Of a stretch of 43,792 bases of DNA, positions 33,508-42,498 are shown piece by piece. Source of the DNA: Nitrosomonadales bacterium (GTDB lineage: Bacteria; Pseudomonadota; Gammaproteobacteria; Burkholderiales; SG8-39). Made by a program: the position numbers and the translations under genes. The stretch is from contig SBAS01000088.1 in assembly GCA_005240145.1 (NCBI GenBank), forward strand, positions 68,925 through 112,716. Reading direction: 5' to 3'. Position 1 is the stretch's first letter. Each line of letters begins with the position of its first letter. Under the pieces are notes generated by a model. The model made no database searches, was not told the DNA's origin, and was given only the letters and a program-made list of their open reading frames with translations.

Positions 33508-34698
33508 ATGGCGGATGTTTCTGAGGCACTTGCCCTCATCAAGCGCGGCTGCGACGAGCTGATCGTCGAGGAGGAACTGGTCCGCAAACTCAAGACCGGG
33601 CGAGCGCTTCGCATCAAGCTCGGCCTCGATCCGACCGCGCCCGATCTGCACCTCGGCCACACGGTGGTGATCAACAAGCTGCGGCACTTCCAGGACCTCG
33701 GCCACGAGATCCAGTTCCTGATCGGGGATTTCACCGGCATGATCGGCGATCCGACCGGCAAGAACCAGACGCGCCCGCCGCTGTCGCGCGAGCAGATCCT
33801 CGCCAACGCGCAAACCTATCGCGCGCAGATGGCGAAGATTCTCGAGGCCGGGAAAACCAGGGTCATGTTCAACTCGGAGTGGTCCGACAAGCTCGGCGCC
33901 GAGGGCATGATCCGGCTCGCCTCGCGCTATACGCTCGCGCGCCTGCTCGAGCGGGACGATTTCAGCAACCGGTTCAGGGACAAGCAGCCGATCGCGGTGC
34001 ACGAACTGCTCTATCCGCTCATGCAGGGCTACGACTCGGTGGCGATGAAGGCTGATGTCGAGCTGGGCGGCACCGACCAGAAATTCAACCTGCTGGTGGG
34101 GCGCGAGCTGCAGAAGGATTTCGGCCAGGAACAGCAGTGCATCCTGACCATGCCGCTGCTCGAGGGCACCGACGGGGTGGAGAAAATGTCCAAGTCGCTC
34201 GGCAACTACATCGGCATCGCCGAGCCGGCGCAGGAGATCTTCGGCAAACTGATGCGCATTTCGGACGAGCTCATGTGGCGTTACATGGATCTGCTTTCAT
34301 TTCAGGACATGAAGGAAATTGCTGCAAAAAAGAAAGCCACCGCGGACGGAGCGAATCCACGGGATGTGAAATTCGCCTTCGCCAAGGAAATTGTCGAGCG
34401 CTTCCACGGCAAGAGTGCGGCAGGGATCGCCGCCGAGGATTTCAACGCCAGGTTCAGGGATCGCGCCCTCCCGAGCGAAATACCGGAGCAGAGCCTTAAG
34501 GGACCGATGGTCTCGACCCAAGTCTTGAAGCAAGCAGGGTTGGTAGGCAGCTCGTCGGAAGCGGACCGTCTCATCGCGCAAGGCGGCGTGAAGGTTAACG
34601 GTGAGCGTTTGTCGGATCGAAAGATGGTATTCGCAACGGGGGAAACCTACCTCGTGCAGGTTGGAAAGCTGAAGATCGCACGGATCAAGTTCACGTGA
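33508..34698 (+). CDS. tyrS: Tyrosyl-tRNA synthetase
   Basis: A 396-residue class I synthetase that charges tRNA-Tyr. The ATP site is HLGH at residues 48-51 ([15 protein letters not shown]) and the KMSKS loop is at 226-230. The tyrosine pocket [20 protein letters not shown] and a C-terminal S4 RNA-binding domain ([11 protein letters not shown]) are present. This is the TyrZ-like form. TAGAAT at 33466 and GGAAAG at 33491 may serve as -10 and ribosome-binding site. Its stop overlaps the next gene (GTGA). Confidence 0.97.
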   Translation: MADVSEALALIKRGCDELIVEEELVRKLKTGRALRIKLGLDPTAPDLHLGHTVVINKLRHFQDLGHEIQFLIGDFTGMIGDPTGKNQTRPPLSREQILANAQTYRAQMAKILEAGKTRVMFNSEWSDKLGAEGMIRLASRYTLARLLERDDFSNRFRDKQPIAVHELLYPLMQGYDSVAMKADVELGGTDQKFNLLVGRELQKDFGQEQQCILTMPLLEGTDGVEKMSKSLGNYIGIAEPAQEIFGKLMRISDELMWRYMDLLSFQDMKEIAAKKKATADGANPRDVKFAFAKEIVERFHGKSAAGIAAEDFNARFRDRALPSEIPEQSLKGPMVSTQVLKQAGLVGSSSEADRLIAQGGVKVNGERLSDRKMVFATGETYLVQVGKLKIARIKFT

Positions 34699-35489
34699 CC
34701 ATGCCGCAATACGAGGTCTATGCGATCAAGTACGCGCACCACGAAAGGCGTGCTGCCGGGAATTTCATCGGCGGAGACCCGCACGACGGTCCGATGCCGC
34801 TCGATTACTTCATCTGGTTGATACGGGGAACGGGGGAAAATGCGGGCCGGGAAATCGTCGTCGATACCGGATTCTCGGCGGCCATGGCGGCCAAGCGGCA
34901 GCGGGACCATATCCGCTGCCCGACGCAAGGCTTGCAGCTCCTGAACGTAGATTCAAGGAACATAAAGGACGTGGTGGTCACGCACCTGCACTACGACCAC
35001 GTTGGCAATTTCGACCTGTTTCCCGCGGCGACGTTTCACCTGCAGGATCTCGAAATGAGCTATGCGACCGGCCGCCACATGGCGCAACCGGTCTTCAGCG
35101 GCGCCTACGAGGTCGAAGACGTGGTCGGCATGGTGCGCCGCGCCTATGCGGGCCGGGTGCGTTTTCACGCCGGCGACGGCGAGGTCGCGCCCGGCGTCTC
35201 GCTGCACCTCATCGGCGGGCACACCATGGGCCTCCAGGTGGTGCGGGTCGCGACACGCCGCGGCTGGATCGTGCTGGCCTCGGATGCCTCGCATTTCTAC
35301 GCCAACATGGAGCAGGTGCGGCCTTTCCCGATCGTCTACAGCGTGGCCGCCATGGTCGAGGGCTATGAGCGGATGCGCGTGCTGGCCGATTCGCCCGGGC
35401 ACATCGTTCCGGGGCACGATCCGCTGGTGCTGGAGCGCTATGCCGCGCCCCTGCCAGCGCTGCAGGGCATTGTCGCCCGGCTGGACTAG
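34695..35489 (+). CDS. MBL-fold hydrolase, N-acyl-homoserine-lactonase-like
   Basis: A 264-residue metallo-beta-lactamase-fold protein. The metal site is [17 protein letters not shown]; later ligands are in [24 protein letters not shown] and IVPGHDPLV. The N-terminal IVVDTGF and this ligand spacing match the AHL-lactonase-like branch, which opens lactone rings, but many members have other substrates. GTG 34695 overlaps the tyrS stop; ATG 34701 is an alternative. Confidence 0.85.
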   Translation: MTMPQYEVYAIKYAHHERRAAGNFIGGDPHDGPMPLDYFIWLIRGTGENAGREIVVDTGFSAAMAAKRQRDHIRCPTQGLQLLNVDSRNIKDVVVTHLHYDHVGNFDLFPAATFHLQDLEMSYATGRHMAQPVFSGAYEVEDVVGMVRRAYAGRVRFHAGDGEVAPGVSLHLIGGHTMGLQVVRVATRRGWIVLASDASHFYANMEQVRPFPIVYSVAAMVEGYERMRVLADSPGHIVPGHDPLVLERYAAPLPALQGIVARLD

Positions 35490-35520
35490 AAAGCCGGGCG
35501 CAGGTGCGTCGCGCAGTCAT

Positions 35521-35549
35521 TTGACACCCGCGATTCTGGCACCTACTAT
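35521..35549 (+). promoter_or_regulatory. Sigma-70 promoter of the TRAP transporter operon
   Basis: A perfect TTGACA (35521-35526) and TACTAT (35544-35549) are exactly 17 bases apart, followed by a GAGGAGG ribosome-binding site before the ATG at 35576. This is the best-looking promoter in the window. Confidence 0.78.
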
Positions 35550-35575
35550 TGGACCCCCTGAGGAGGAAAAACCCG

Positions 35576-36730
35576 ATGCGTACCCATTTGAAAACCGCTC
35601 TTGCGATTGCCGCCGCGGCGTGCGCCGTTTCGGCGTTCGCGCAGCAGCCCGCAGCGCCCGCAGCCGGACCGAAGAGCTTCAAGTTCCAATCCACCTGGCC
35701 GGCCAGCCTGACGCTGCAGGACAACTTCAGGTTCTTCGTCGAGCGCGTCGACAAGCTCACTGCCGGACAGGTCAAGATCGAAGCCCTCGCCGCCGGCCAG
35801 ATCGTGCCGCCGTTCGAGATCCTGGACGCCACGCACAAGAAAGTGATCGACGGCGGCCATGGCATTTCCTACTACTGGGTGGGCAAGAACAAGGCGGCGA
35901 CGCTGTTCTCCAACACGCCGGCGGGAATCGCCGGCATGGACCACATGGACTGGATGGGCTGGATCTACGAAGGCGGCGGCCTCGACATGTGGTGGGATTT
36001 CTATCAGAAGGAACTGAAACTCAACGTCATCGCGTTTCCGATCCTGCCTTCCAGCCCGCAGGCGCTGGGTTGGTTCAAGCGGCCGATCAAGAACCTGGCC
36101 GATTTCAAGGGCATGAAGTGCCGCCAGACCGGCATCGTGGCCGAGGTCTACCAGCGTATGGGGATGCAGACCGTGAACATGCCCGGCGGCGAGATCGTGC
36201 CCTCGGCGCAGCGCGGCGTGATCGACTGCGCCGAATGGGTCGGCGGCATCGAGGACCTGCGCCTCGGCCTGCCGCAGGTGTGGAAGTATCACTACACGCC
36301 CGGGATGCACGAGTCGGCCTCGATCGGCGAGCTGATCATCAATAGCGACGTCTGGAAGAGCTTGAGCGCGCAGCAGCAGGAAGCGGTGCGCTCGGCGACC
36401 GTCGAAACCTTCGTTCGCTGGACCGTAAAGTGGCAGAAGCAGAACGCCGACGCGATCGAGGAGATGAAGACCAAGCACGGCACCCAGCTGCTGCGCACGC
36501 CGCCGGAGATCCTCACCGCGTTCTTCAAGGCCTGGGACGAGATCGCCAAGGAAGAATCCGCCAAGAACCCGTTCTTCAAGAAGGTGCTGGATTCGCAGCG
36601 CGAATGGGCCTCCAAGGTGGTGCCGGCCAAGCGCTTCATGTTCCCGCCGTATTCGTTCGCGGCCAACTACTACTGGCCGGAGGAAGCGCGCAAAGCGCCC
36701 GCGAAGAAGGCGGACACGAAAGAGAAATAG
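35576..36730 (+). CDS. TRAP transporter substrate-binding protein, DctP family
   Basis: A 384-residue periplasmic binding protein. The signal peptide LKTALAIAAAACAVSAFA is cut before QQ. The mature part starts FKFQSTWPASLTLQDNFRFF and has GMKCRQTGIVAEVYQRMGMQ, with the Arg that usually binds a ligand carboxylate, and GVIDCAEWVGGIEDLRLGLP. It resembles the larger TRAP receptors for alpha-keto acids or other organic acids, so the ligand is probably an organic acid. It works with the two membrane subunits that follow, after a strong hairpin. Confidence 0.92.
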   Translation: MRTHLKTALAIAAAACAVSAFAQQPAAPAAGPKSFKFQSTWPASLTLQDNFRFFVERVDKLTAGQVKIEALAAGQIVPPFEILDATHKKVIDGGHGISYYWVGKNKAATLFSNTPAGIAGMDHMDWMGWIYEGGGLDMWWDFYQKELKLNVIAFPILPSSPQALGWFKRPIKNLADFKGMKCRQTGIVAEVYQRMGMQTVNMPGGEIVPSAQRGVIDCAEWVGGIEDLRLGLPQVWKYHYTPGMHESASIGELIINSDVWKSLSAQQQEAVRSATVETFVRWTVKWQKQNADAIEEMKTKHGTQLLRTPPEILTAFFKAWDEIAKEESAKNPFFKKVLDSQREWASKVVPAKRFMFPPYSFAANYYWPEEARKAPAKKADTKEK

Positions 36731-36742
36731 CGGCGCGGCGTC

Positions 36743-36772
36743 AAAAAGGGGGCGGAGACGCCCTCTTTTTTT
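36743..36772 (+). terminator. Terminator-like hairpin between TRAP binding protein and permeases
   Basis: AAAAAG and GGGCG pair with CGCCC and CTTTTT around a GAGA tetraloop (one unpaired base each side), and the T-run continues to 36772. Placed between dctP- and dctQ-like genes, it should cut much transcription after the binding protein, giving more of it than of the permeases. Confidence 0.75.
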
Positions 36773-36796
36773 GCACATTGGAAACGGGTTTTCTTG

Positions 36797-37348
36797 ATGG
36801 CTGAAGCGGTTGCGGGGCATATTCGGCTGGTCCGGATCATCGACAGGTTCACCGACAGCACCGGTACCTGGGTGGCGTGGTTGAACGTGCCGCTGGTGCT
36901 GGCGGTGACCTACGAGGTGCTCGCGCGCTACCTCTTCAACGTGCCGACCATCTGGTCGTTCGACGTCACCTACATGCTATACGGTACGATTTTCATGCTT
37001 GGCTCCGCATACGCACTGCACAAGGGTGCGCATATCCGGACCGACTTCTTCTTCGAGCGCTGGTCCATCCGCACCAGGGGCGCGATCGATTCGGTCGCCT
37101 ATCTTGTGTTCTTCTTCCCCGCCATCTTCATTTTCCTGGTCGTGAGCGGCGCCGAAGGCTGGTACGCCTTCGAGATCGGCGAGACCTCCGAGCAGACGCC
37201 ATGGCGGCCGATCCTGTGGCCCTTCAAATGGGTGGTGCCGCTCACCTGCCTGCTGCTGCTGATCCAGGGCGTCTCCGAGACCATCAAGAGCGTCTACGCC
37301 GCGCGCACCGGCATCGAGCTCGAGCACAAAGAAAAGATCGAGATCTAG
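36797..37348 (+). CDS. TRAP transporter small permease, DctQ family
   Basis: A 183-residue protein with four membrane helices: TWVAWLNVPLVLAVTYEVLA, MLYGTIFMLGSAYALH, SVAYLVFFFPAIFIFLVVSG and VVPLTCLLLLIQGVSE. The segment KGAHIRTDFFFERWSIRTRG after helix 2 is typical of DctQ. ATG 36797 is used; a TTG codon directly before it is in frame. It pairs with the large subunit encoded 15 bases later. Confidence 0.92.
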   Translation: MAEAVAGHIRLVRIIDRFTDSTGTWVAWLNVPLVLAVTYEVLARYLFNVPTIWSFDVTYMLYGTIFMLGSAYALHKGAHIRTDFFFERWSIRTRGAIDSVAYLVFFFPAIFIFLVVSGAEGWYAFEIGETSEQTPWRPILWPFKWVVPLTCLLLLIQGVSETIKSVYAARTGIELEHKEKIEI

Positions 37349-37363
37349 CGCGATGAGCCCAAG

Positions 37364-38863
37364 ATGAGCGGCCTCGGACTACTCGGCATGGTGATGTTGC
37401 TGGTGATGATCGGCGCGATTTTCATCGGCTTCCCGATTTCCTTCACGCTGCTGTTCCTCGCGCTCGCCTTCGGCTATTTCGGCCTCGGCAAGGTGGTGTT
37501 CGACCTCGCCTATTTCCAGACCATCGGCATGATGAAAGAGGAGCTGCTCGCCGCGGTGCCGCTGTTCATTTTCATGGGCTTCCTCACCGAGCAGGCCGGG
37601 TTGATGGAACGCCTGTTCACCGCGTTTCGCATGCTGCTCGCGCCGATTCGCGGGGCCCTGTTCGCGGTGGTCATCCTCACCGCAACCGTGTTCGCGATGG
37701 CGACCGGCATCGTCGGCGCGGCGGTGACGGTGCTTGGCATCATGGCGAGTCCGATCATGAACAAGACCGGCTATGACGCGAAGCTCGCCGCGGGCTGCAT
37801 TACCGCCGGCGGCACGCTCGGCATCCTGATCCCGCCTTCGGTGATGCTGATTGTCATGGGCCCGGTGATCGGGGTGTCGGTCGCCGAACTCTATTCGGCG
37901 GCATTCGGCCCCGGTTTCCTGCTCGCGGGCATCTACCTCGTCTACCTGATGGTGCGCTCGTACCTCAACCCGAAGCTCGGCCCGCCGGTGCCGAAGGAAG
38001 ACCGGGTTGGTTCGGTCTACCAGATCGTCAGGGAAGTGGTGGTGGGTGTGCTGCCATTGCTGCTGCTGATCGGCGCGGTACTTGGCTCGATGCTGGCCGG
38101 AGCCGCCACGCCGACCGAGGCGAGCGCGATCGGCGCATTCGGCGCCGCGCTGCTCGCCATGGCCTACGGCAGGCTGAGCTACGCCGGTCTCAAGCGCGCG
38201 GTGCTCAGTACCACGGCCACCTCGAGCATGGTATTGCTCCTCGCCGTGACGTCGAACATTTTCGGCGCGGTGTTCTCGCGCCTGGGTACCGCGAGCTGGA
38301 TCACCGAAACGATGCTGGCGCTGCCGTTCTCGCCGGTCGTGATGCTGCTGCTGGTGTTGGGCCTTATATTCCTGCTCGGCTGGCCCTTCGAATGGCCGGC
38401 GATCATCCTCGTCTTCCTGCCGATCTTCTATCCCGTAATCGATGCGCTCAGGCCCGCGCTTGGCCAGTCCCTTGGCATCGCGCCCGACATGGTGATGGTC
38501 TGGTTCGGCGCGGTAGTCGCAGTCACGCTGCAGACGGCGTACCTGTCGCCGCCGGTGGCGATGTCCGCTTATTACCTGCGGCAGGTGGTGAAGGAATGGT
38601 CGCTCGGCACGATCTACAAGGGCATGTTCCAGTTCATGCTCCTTCAGTGCATCGCCATCGCGCTGATCATCGTGTTCCCGAAAATTGTCACCACGTTTCC
38701 CGAGGAGCTGCGCGAGGAAATGGCCGCGGTCAAGGTCGAGCAGGTGGACGACAGCATGAACCGCCTCGAAGAAGACCCGAACAAGACGATGCAGGAGCGG
38801 GCCGAGGAAGAGGAGAAGGACGCCGATGCGCTGGAAAAGGACGATCTGAAAGCAAGAAAGTAG
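37364..38863 (+). CDS. TRAP transporter large permease, DctM family
   Basis: A 499-residue polytopic permease that drives sodium- or proton-coupled uptake. It has GIVGAAVTVLGIMASPIMNK, AGGTLGILIPPSVMLIVMGP and AAGAATPTEASAIGA-like motif AGAATPTEASAIGAFGA, all DctM hallmarks, and about 12 helices. The last 55 residues form a soluble, highly charged tail (RAEEEEKDADALEKDDLKAR) not usual for the family. The next gene starts four bases after the stop. Confidence 0.93.
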   Translation: MSGLGLLGMVMLLVMIGAIFIGFPISFTLLFLALAFGYFGLGKVVFDLAYFQTIGMMKEELLAAVPLFIFMGFLTEQAGLMERLFTAFRMLLAPIRGALFAVVILTATVFAMATGIVGAAVTVLGIMASPIMNKTGYDAKLAAGCITAGGTLGILIPPSVMLIVMGPVIGVSVAELYSAAFGPGFLLAGIYLVYLMVRSYLNPKLGPPVPKEDRVGSVYQIVREVVVGVLPLLLLIGAVLGSMLAGAATPTEASAIGAFGAALLAMAYGRLSYAGLKRAVLSTTATSSMVLLLAVTSNIFGAVFSRLGTASWITETMLALPFSPVVMLLLVLGLIFLLGWPFEWPAIILVFLPIFYPVIDALRPALGQSLGIAPDMVMVWFGAVVAVTLQTAYLSPPVAMSAYYLRQVVKEWSLGTIYKGMFQFMLLQCIAIALIIVFPKIVTTFPEELREEMAAVKVEQVDDSMNRLEEDPNKTMQERAEEEEKDADALEKDDLKARK

Positions 38864-38867
38864 CGGC

Positions 38868-40001
38868 TTGCCGGCGTTCGATTTCGACCAGGCGGTGGCG
38901 CGGCGCGGCAGCTGGAGCGTGCGCTGGGAGCGCTATCCGGCCGACGTAATACCGCTCTGGGTTGCGGATACCGACTTTCTCGCCCCGCCCCCCGTGCTCG
39001 CAGCCATGCAGCGGCGCCTTGCGCACGGCATTTTCGGCTACAACGCGCCACCCGCCGAGTTGCGCGATACCGTGGTCGAGCGCATGCAGCGACTCTACGG
39101 CTGGCGCATCGAACCCGACTGGGTCGCCTTCGTCTCAGGGGTCGTGCCGGGGCTGCACCTGGCCGCGCGCCACCTCATGGGCGCGGACCAGCACGCGCTC
39201 CTGCCCACCCCGGTCTATCACCATCTCACCCGTTCCCTGGTGCATGCGAAGCGCGCATATACCGAAGTCCCGCTCGTGCTGGCCCGGGGCCGGTGGATCT
39301 GGGATGAGGAATTTCTCGCCTCGGCCGCGCGGCCCAACTCGCGCCTGCTGCACCTGTGCAATCCGCAGAATCCCGGCGGCACGATCTTCACGCGCGAGGA
39401 GTTGCAGCGACTCGCCATGTTTGCGCAGCAGCACGACCTCATCATCTGCTCGGACGAGATCCACGCCGATATCCTGCTCGACGAAGGCAAGCCGCACGTG
39501 CCGATCGCGAGCGTCTCGCGCGAGGCTTCGCGCCGCAGCGTGACGCTGATTTCGCCCAACAAGGCCTTCGGTTTCCCGGGCGCGGGCTGCGCCTTCGCCA
39601 TCATCGAGGATGCCGCGCTGCGCCAGGCATTCTGTATCGATCATCATGCGACCGTCCATGACCCCTCGGTGTTCGGCTATGAGGCGTCGCTCGCCGCGTA
39701 CCGCGAGTGCGGCGACTGGCTGCAGGCGCAGCTGGCGTACCTGCGCGCCAACCGGGACCTGGTGCAGCGCGAAGTCGCGGCCATGCCGGGGCTGAAAATG
39801 GCGCACGTCGAAGCCACCTACCTTGCCTGGATCGATGCCAGCGGCCTCGGTATATCGGATCCCTACAAATACTTCCTCGATCGCGGCGTGGCGCTGTCAC
39901 CCGGCGCGCAGTTCGGTGCGCCTGGATTCGTGCGTTTGAATTTCGGCACGCAGCGAGCCCTGCTGGAAAAGGCCCTGCAGCGGATGAAAAAGGGCGCCTA
40001 G
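38868..40001 (+). CDS. PLP-dependent aminotransferase class I/II, PatB/MalY-type C-S lyase
   Basis: A 377-residue PLP enzyme. The N-terminus PAFDFDQAVARRGSWSVRWE, with PLWVADTDFLAPPPVLAAM, is typical of the PatB/MalY branch, whose members cleave the C-S bond of cystathionine and Cys conjugates. The PLP Lys is Lys232 in LISPNKAFGFPGAG; CNPQNPGGTIFTREEL and SDEIHADILLDEGKPHVPIA are also present. The start is TTG 38868, four bases after the TRAP permease, so it is probably co-transcribed with the transporter. Its stop shares CTAG with the convergent gene's stop. Confidence 0.9.
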   Translation: MPAFDFDQAVARRGSWSVRWERYPADVIPLWVADTDFLAPPPVLAAMQRRLAHGIFGYNAPPAELRDTVVERMQRLYGWRIEPDWVAFVSGVVPGLHLAARHLMGADQHALLPTPVYHHLTRSLVHAKRAYTEVPLVLARGRWIWDEEFLASAARPNSRLLHLCNPQNPGGTIFTREELQRLAMFAQQHDLIICSDEIHADILLDEGKPHVPIASVSREASRRSVTLISPNKAFGFPGAGCAFAIIEDAALRQAFCIDHHATVHDPSVFGYEASLAAYRECGDWLQAQLAYLRANRDLVQREVAAMPGLKMAHVEATYLAWIDASGLGISDPYKYFLDRGVALSPGAQFGAPGFVRLNFGTQRALLEKALQRMKKGA

Positions 40002-40831
40002 CTCCGCATCCAGGCGGAGCCCCAGAGGTTGAGCGTGCGTTGCTCGTGCGGCCAGGTGCGGTAGGCCGCCTCCTGCGGCATGAGCTCGAGTTCAGCCGAG
40101 AACTCGACCTTGTGCCCCTCCGGGTCCTCGATCATGAAGAACAGGTTGTTGCCCGGACCATGGCGGCCCGGTCCCCACCACAGCGGGATGCGCAGGCTCG
40201 CCATGCGGTCACCCCAGTCGCGGATGTCGTTCCAGCTGCTGGTTTCGTAGCAGTGGTGGTCCGGGCGCGATTCGGGCGCGCGGAAGGTGGCGAAGCTGTG
40301 GTGCTCGGGATCCGTGCGCAGGAACACGGCGGCGATCTCGTCGTTCTCCAGCACGCGGTCGGATTCGCGCGCGCCCAGGGTGTCGCGGTAGAACGAGAGC
40401 ATCTGCGGCACGCGCACGCTGGCGCACACAAAGTGCTGCAGCCGCGCTGTCATTGTTTTTGCGCTTGCAGAATCGGCAGCGGGAAGGCCAAAAACAATGC
40501 GCCTGCCATCGGGATCGGTCAGCGCAAATGCGCCGTCGCCGAAAAGCGGCGAGGGCGAGGGTTCGCGCGGCACGCCCAGAGTCTCGAGCGCGGCGGCGTA
40601 GCTGGAGAGCCGCGCCGCGTCGGGCATCGCGAGGGCGAAGTAAGGCACTGCCCCTTTCGCGCCGTGCCCCACGATCAGGTGCCGGCCGCGCCCCTGCACC
40701 AGCCACTGCGCGCCCGGCAGAGCCTCGACGCGGTCGCCGAGCATTTCTCCATAGAAGCGCGCGAGCCGTTCGGGCTCCGTGCTGTCGCGCCGCAGGTGGT
40801 GCAGTCTCGCGGGCCACAGCGCAGCGCTCAT
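39998..40831 (-). CDS. VOC family protein, extradiol-dioxygenase-like
   Basis: A 277-residue protein with two vicinal-oxygen-chelate modules: ARLHHLRRDSTEPERLARFY starts the first and RLQHFVCASVRVPQMLSFYR the second. The second module keeps a possible metal triad: His in LQHF, His in PDHHCYETSSW and Glu in GHKVEFSAELEL. This is the pattern of catechol 2,3-dioxygenase-like extradiol enzymes, though substrate and activity are uncertain. ATG 40831 overlaps the stop of the ChaC-like gene (ATGA); the frame continues upstream over it but is not used. Confidence 0.85.
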   Translation of the reverse strand: MSAALWPARLHHLRRDSTEPERLARFYGEMLGDRVEALPGAQWLVQGRGRHLIVGHGAKGAVPYFALAMPDAARLSSYAAALETLGVPREPSPSPLFGDGAFALTDPDGRRIVFGLPAADSASAKTMTARLQHFVCASVRVPQMLSFYRDTLGARESDRVLENDEIAAVFLRTDPEHHSFATFRAPESRPDHHCYETSSWNDIRDWGDRMASLRIPLWWGPGRHGPGNNLFFMIEDPEGHKVEFSAELELMPQEAAYRTWPHEQRTLNLWGSAWMRS

Positions 40832-41403
40832 CTGTCCTGCCCGCGAGAAGCCAGGCCCGCCGCCGCATCCAGGATGCGCGCCAGGTGCGCGTCGTTCACG
40901 CCCAGCGCCAGCATGTGCTCCAGCGTGTTGCGGATGTAGTCCACGCAGCGCCCGCGCTCGCCGATGCCCTGCGCCACCAGGCGCGCGCGGCCATGCAGAT
41001 CGAGCTCGCGCACGAACTGGCGGTGCGTGGCGTCGGCGACGAACGCGAGCGCGCGGATGCGTTGCCCGGGCCCCACGGCTACCTGCAACATGGTCGGGAC
41101 GTAGACCTTGTTCAGCATCTCGCGCTTCCACAACGCGCCCAGGACAGCGCGCACGCGCGCGCGCGGCACGCGAAACGCGATGCCCCAGCAGGAACCGCCG
41201 CGGCACAGGCCCATCACCAGCCCGGGTTTCTCGGGCGTGCCGCGGTAGCGGCTCGACAGAATGCACATTGCCCTGTGATAGCCCCGCACCAGCCCGGTCC
41301 TGCGCTCGGCGGGACGAAAACCCGGCGCCCACATGAGCGAGCCGTAGCCGAAGATCCAGAGATCGCCGCGCGGCGCCCGTGCAAGAAAATGTGCGAGCTC
41401 CAT
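40828..41403 (-). CDS. Gamma-glutamylcyclotransferase, ChaC-like
   Basis: A protein of about 191 residues. LWIFGYGSLMWAPGFRPAER is the diagnostic GYGSLMW loop of the ChaC family, which splits glutathione into 5-oxoproline and Cys-Gly; RGGSCWGIAFRVP follows as in the family. The catalytic Glu probably lies in WKREMLNKVYVP. ATG 41403 is chosen; a GTG at 41409 is two codons upstream. It is divergent from the sulfite-oxidase gene, with only about 24 bases between starts, and overlaps the VOC gene. Confidence 0.9.
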   Translation of the reverse strand: MELAHFLARAPRGDLWIFGYGSLMWAPGFRPAERRTGLVRGYHRAMCILSSRYRGTPEKPGLVMGLCRGGSCWGIAFRVPRARVRAVLGALWKREMLNKVYVPTMLQVAVGPGQRIRALAFVADATHRQFVRELDLHGRARLVAQGIGERGRCVDYIRNTLEHMLALGVNDAHLARILDAAAGLASRGQDR

Positions 41404-41427
41404 CCGCACGGATTATAGAATGCGCTG

Positions 41428-42498
41428 ATGACCGGGAAGCGCAGGCCGCCGATCGTCGGCCGCTATACGCAAGAGGAGCTCGCGCTCGCCTCGCGCAACA
41501 GCGGCATGCCGCTTGAAGCGTTGCGCTATGACGTCACCCCCGCCGGGCTGCACTATCTCCTGATCCATTTCGACATTCCGGCCGCGGATGCCGGCCCCTG
41601 GCGTGTGCGGATCGATGGCCTGGTATCCAGGGCCTGTACCTACAGCGTCGCCGAGCTCCAACGCCTGCCCGCGCGCACGCTGCGGGTCACCATGGAATGC
41701 GCCGGCAACGGCCGCGGCCAGACATCGCCGCGCTATCCGTCCATGCCATGGCTGGAAGAGGGCGTGTCAACCGCGGAATGGACCGGCGTTCCACTTTCCG
41801 TCCTGTTCGCGGAAATTCAACTCAGGCAATCGGCGCAGGAGATCGTGTTCCACGGCGCCGACCGCGGCATCGACCGGGGAATCGAACACTCGTTCTCGCG
41901 CAGCCTCAGCCCTGTGGAGGCAATGCGGGACGGCGTGCTGGTGGCGTACGCGATGAACGGCCAGCCGCTCCTGCCGCAGCACGGCGCGCCGTTGCGGCTG
42001 GTAGTGCCCGACTGGTACGGCATGGCGAGCGTGAAATGGCTCGAGCGCATCGAGGTGATCGATCATGCATTCGAGGGCGTGCAGCAGACCAGCAGCTACC
42101 ATTTTCGCGATGCGCCGGGCGAGAAGGGGGTGCCGTGCACGCGTATGCGCGTGAATAGCCTCATGGCGCCGCCGGGCATACCCGACTACTACGGCCGCAG
42201 GCGCAACCTGGACGCCGGGCCGGTCGAAATTCTCGGCCGCGCCTGGTCGGGCGATGCGCCCATCCGGCGCGTCGAGTTCGCGGTGGATGGAGCCTGGCAG
42301 GACGCGGTGCTCGATGACCCCGTGGGCGATCACGCGTGGCGGCGATGGACGGTGCGCTGGAGCGCGACTCCTGGAACCCACGAGCTGCGCTGCCGGGCCA
42401 CAGATGAAACAGGCGCCGCGCAGCCGCTCGATCCGCCCTGGGATGTGACAGGATTCGGCAACAATGCGGCACAACGCGTGGAGGTTCTGGTCCGATGA
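41428..42498 (+). CDS. Sulfite oxidase family molybdoenzyme
   Basis: A 356-residue protein of the sulfite-oxidase family. RVTMECAGNGRGQTSPRYPS carries the molybdenum-ligating Cys91, and GIEHSFSRSLSPVEA and LVVPDWYGMASVKWLERIEV line the cofactor and substrate site. A C-terminal dimerisation domain follows (VEFAVDGAWQDAVL). No signal peptide or Tat motif is visible, so it may be cytoplasmic, unlike periplasmic SorA or MsrP-type enzymes. TATAGAAT lies about six bases before the ATG, so the transcript may be leaderless. It overlaps the next gene by four bases. Confidence 0.9.
   Translation: MTGKRRPPIVGRYTQEELALASRNSGMPLEALRYDVTPAGLHYLLIHFDIPAADAGPWRVRIDGLVSRACTYSVAELQRLPARTLRVTMECAGNGRGQTSPRYPSMPWLEEGVSTAEWTGVPLSVLFAEIQLRQSAQEIVFHGADRGIDRGIEHSFSRSLSPVEAMRDGVLVAYAMNGQPLLPQHGAPLRLVVPDWYGMASVKWLERIEVIDHAFEGVQQTSSYHFRDAPGEKGVPCTRMRVNSLMAPPGIPDYYGRRRNLDAGPVEILGRAWSGDAPIRRVEFAVDGAWQDAVLDDPVGDHAWRRWTVRWSATPGTHELRCRATDETGAAQPLDPPWDVTGFGNNAAQRVEVLVR

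Noticed and set aside
35535-35555. Sigma-54-like site (TGGCAC then TTGGA) before the TRAP operon
   Set aside because: Spacing is one base too long and the second box lacks the GC; a perfect -35 and good -10 for sigma-70 cover the same bases.
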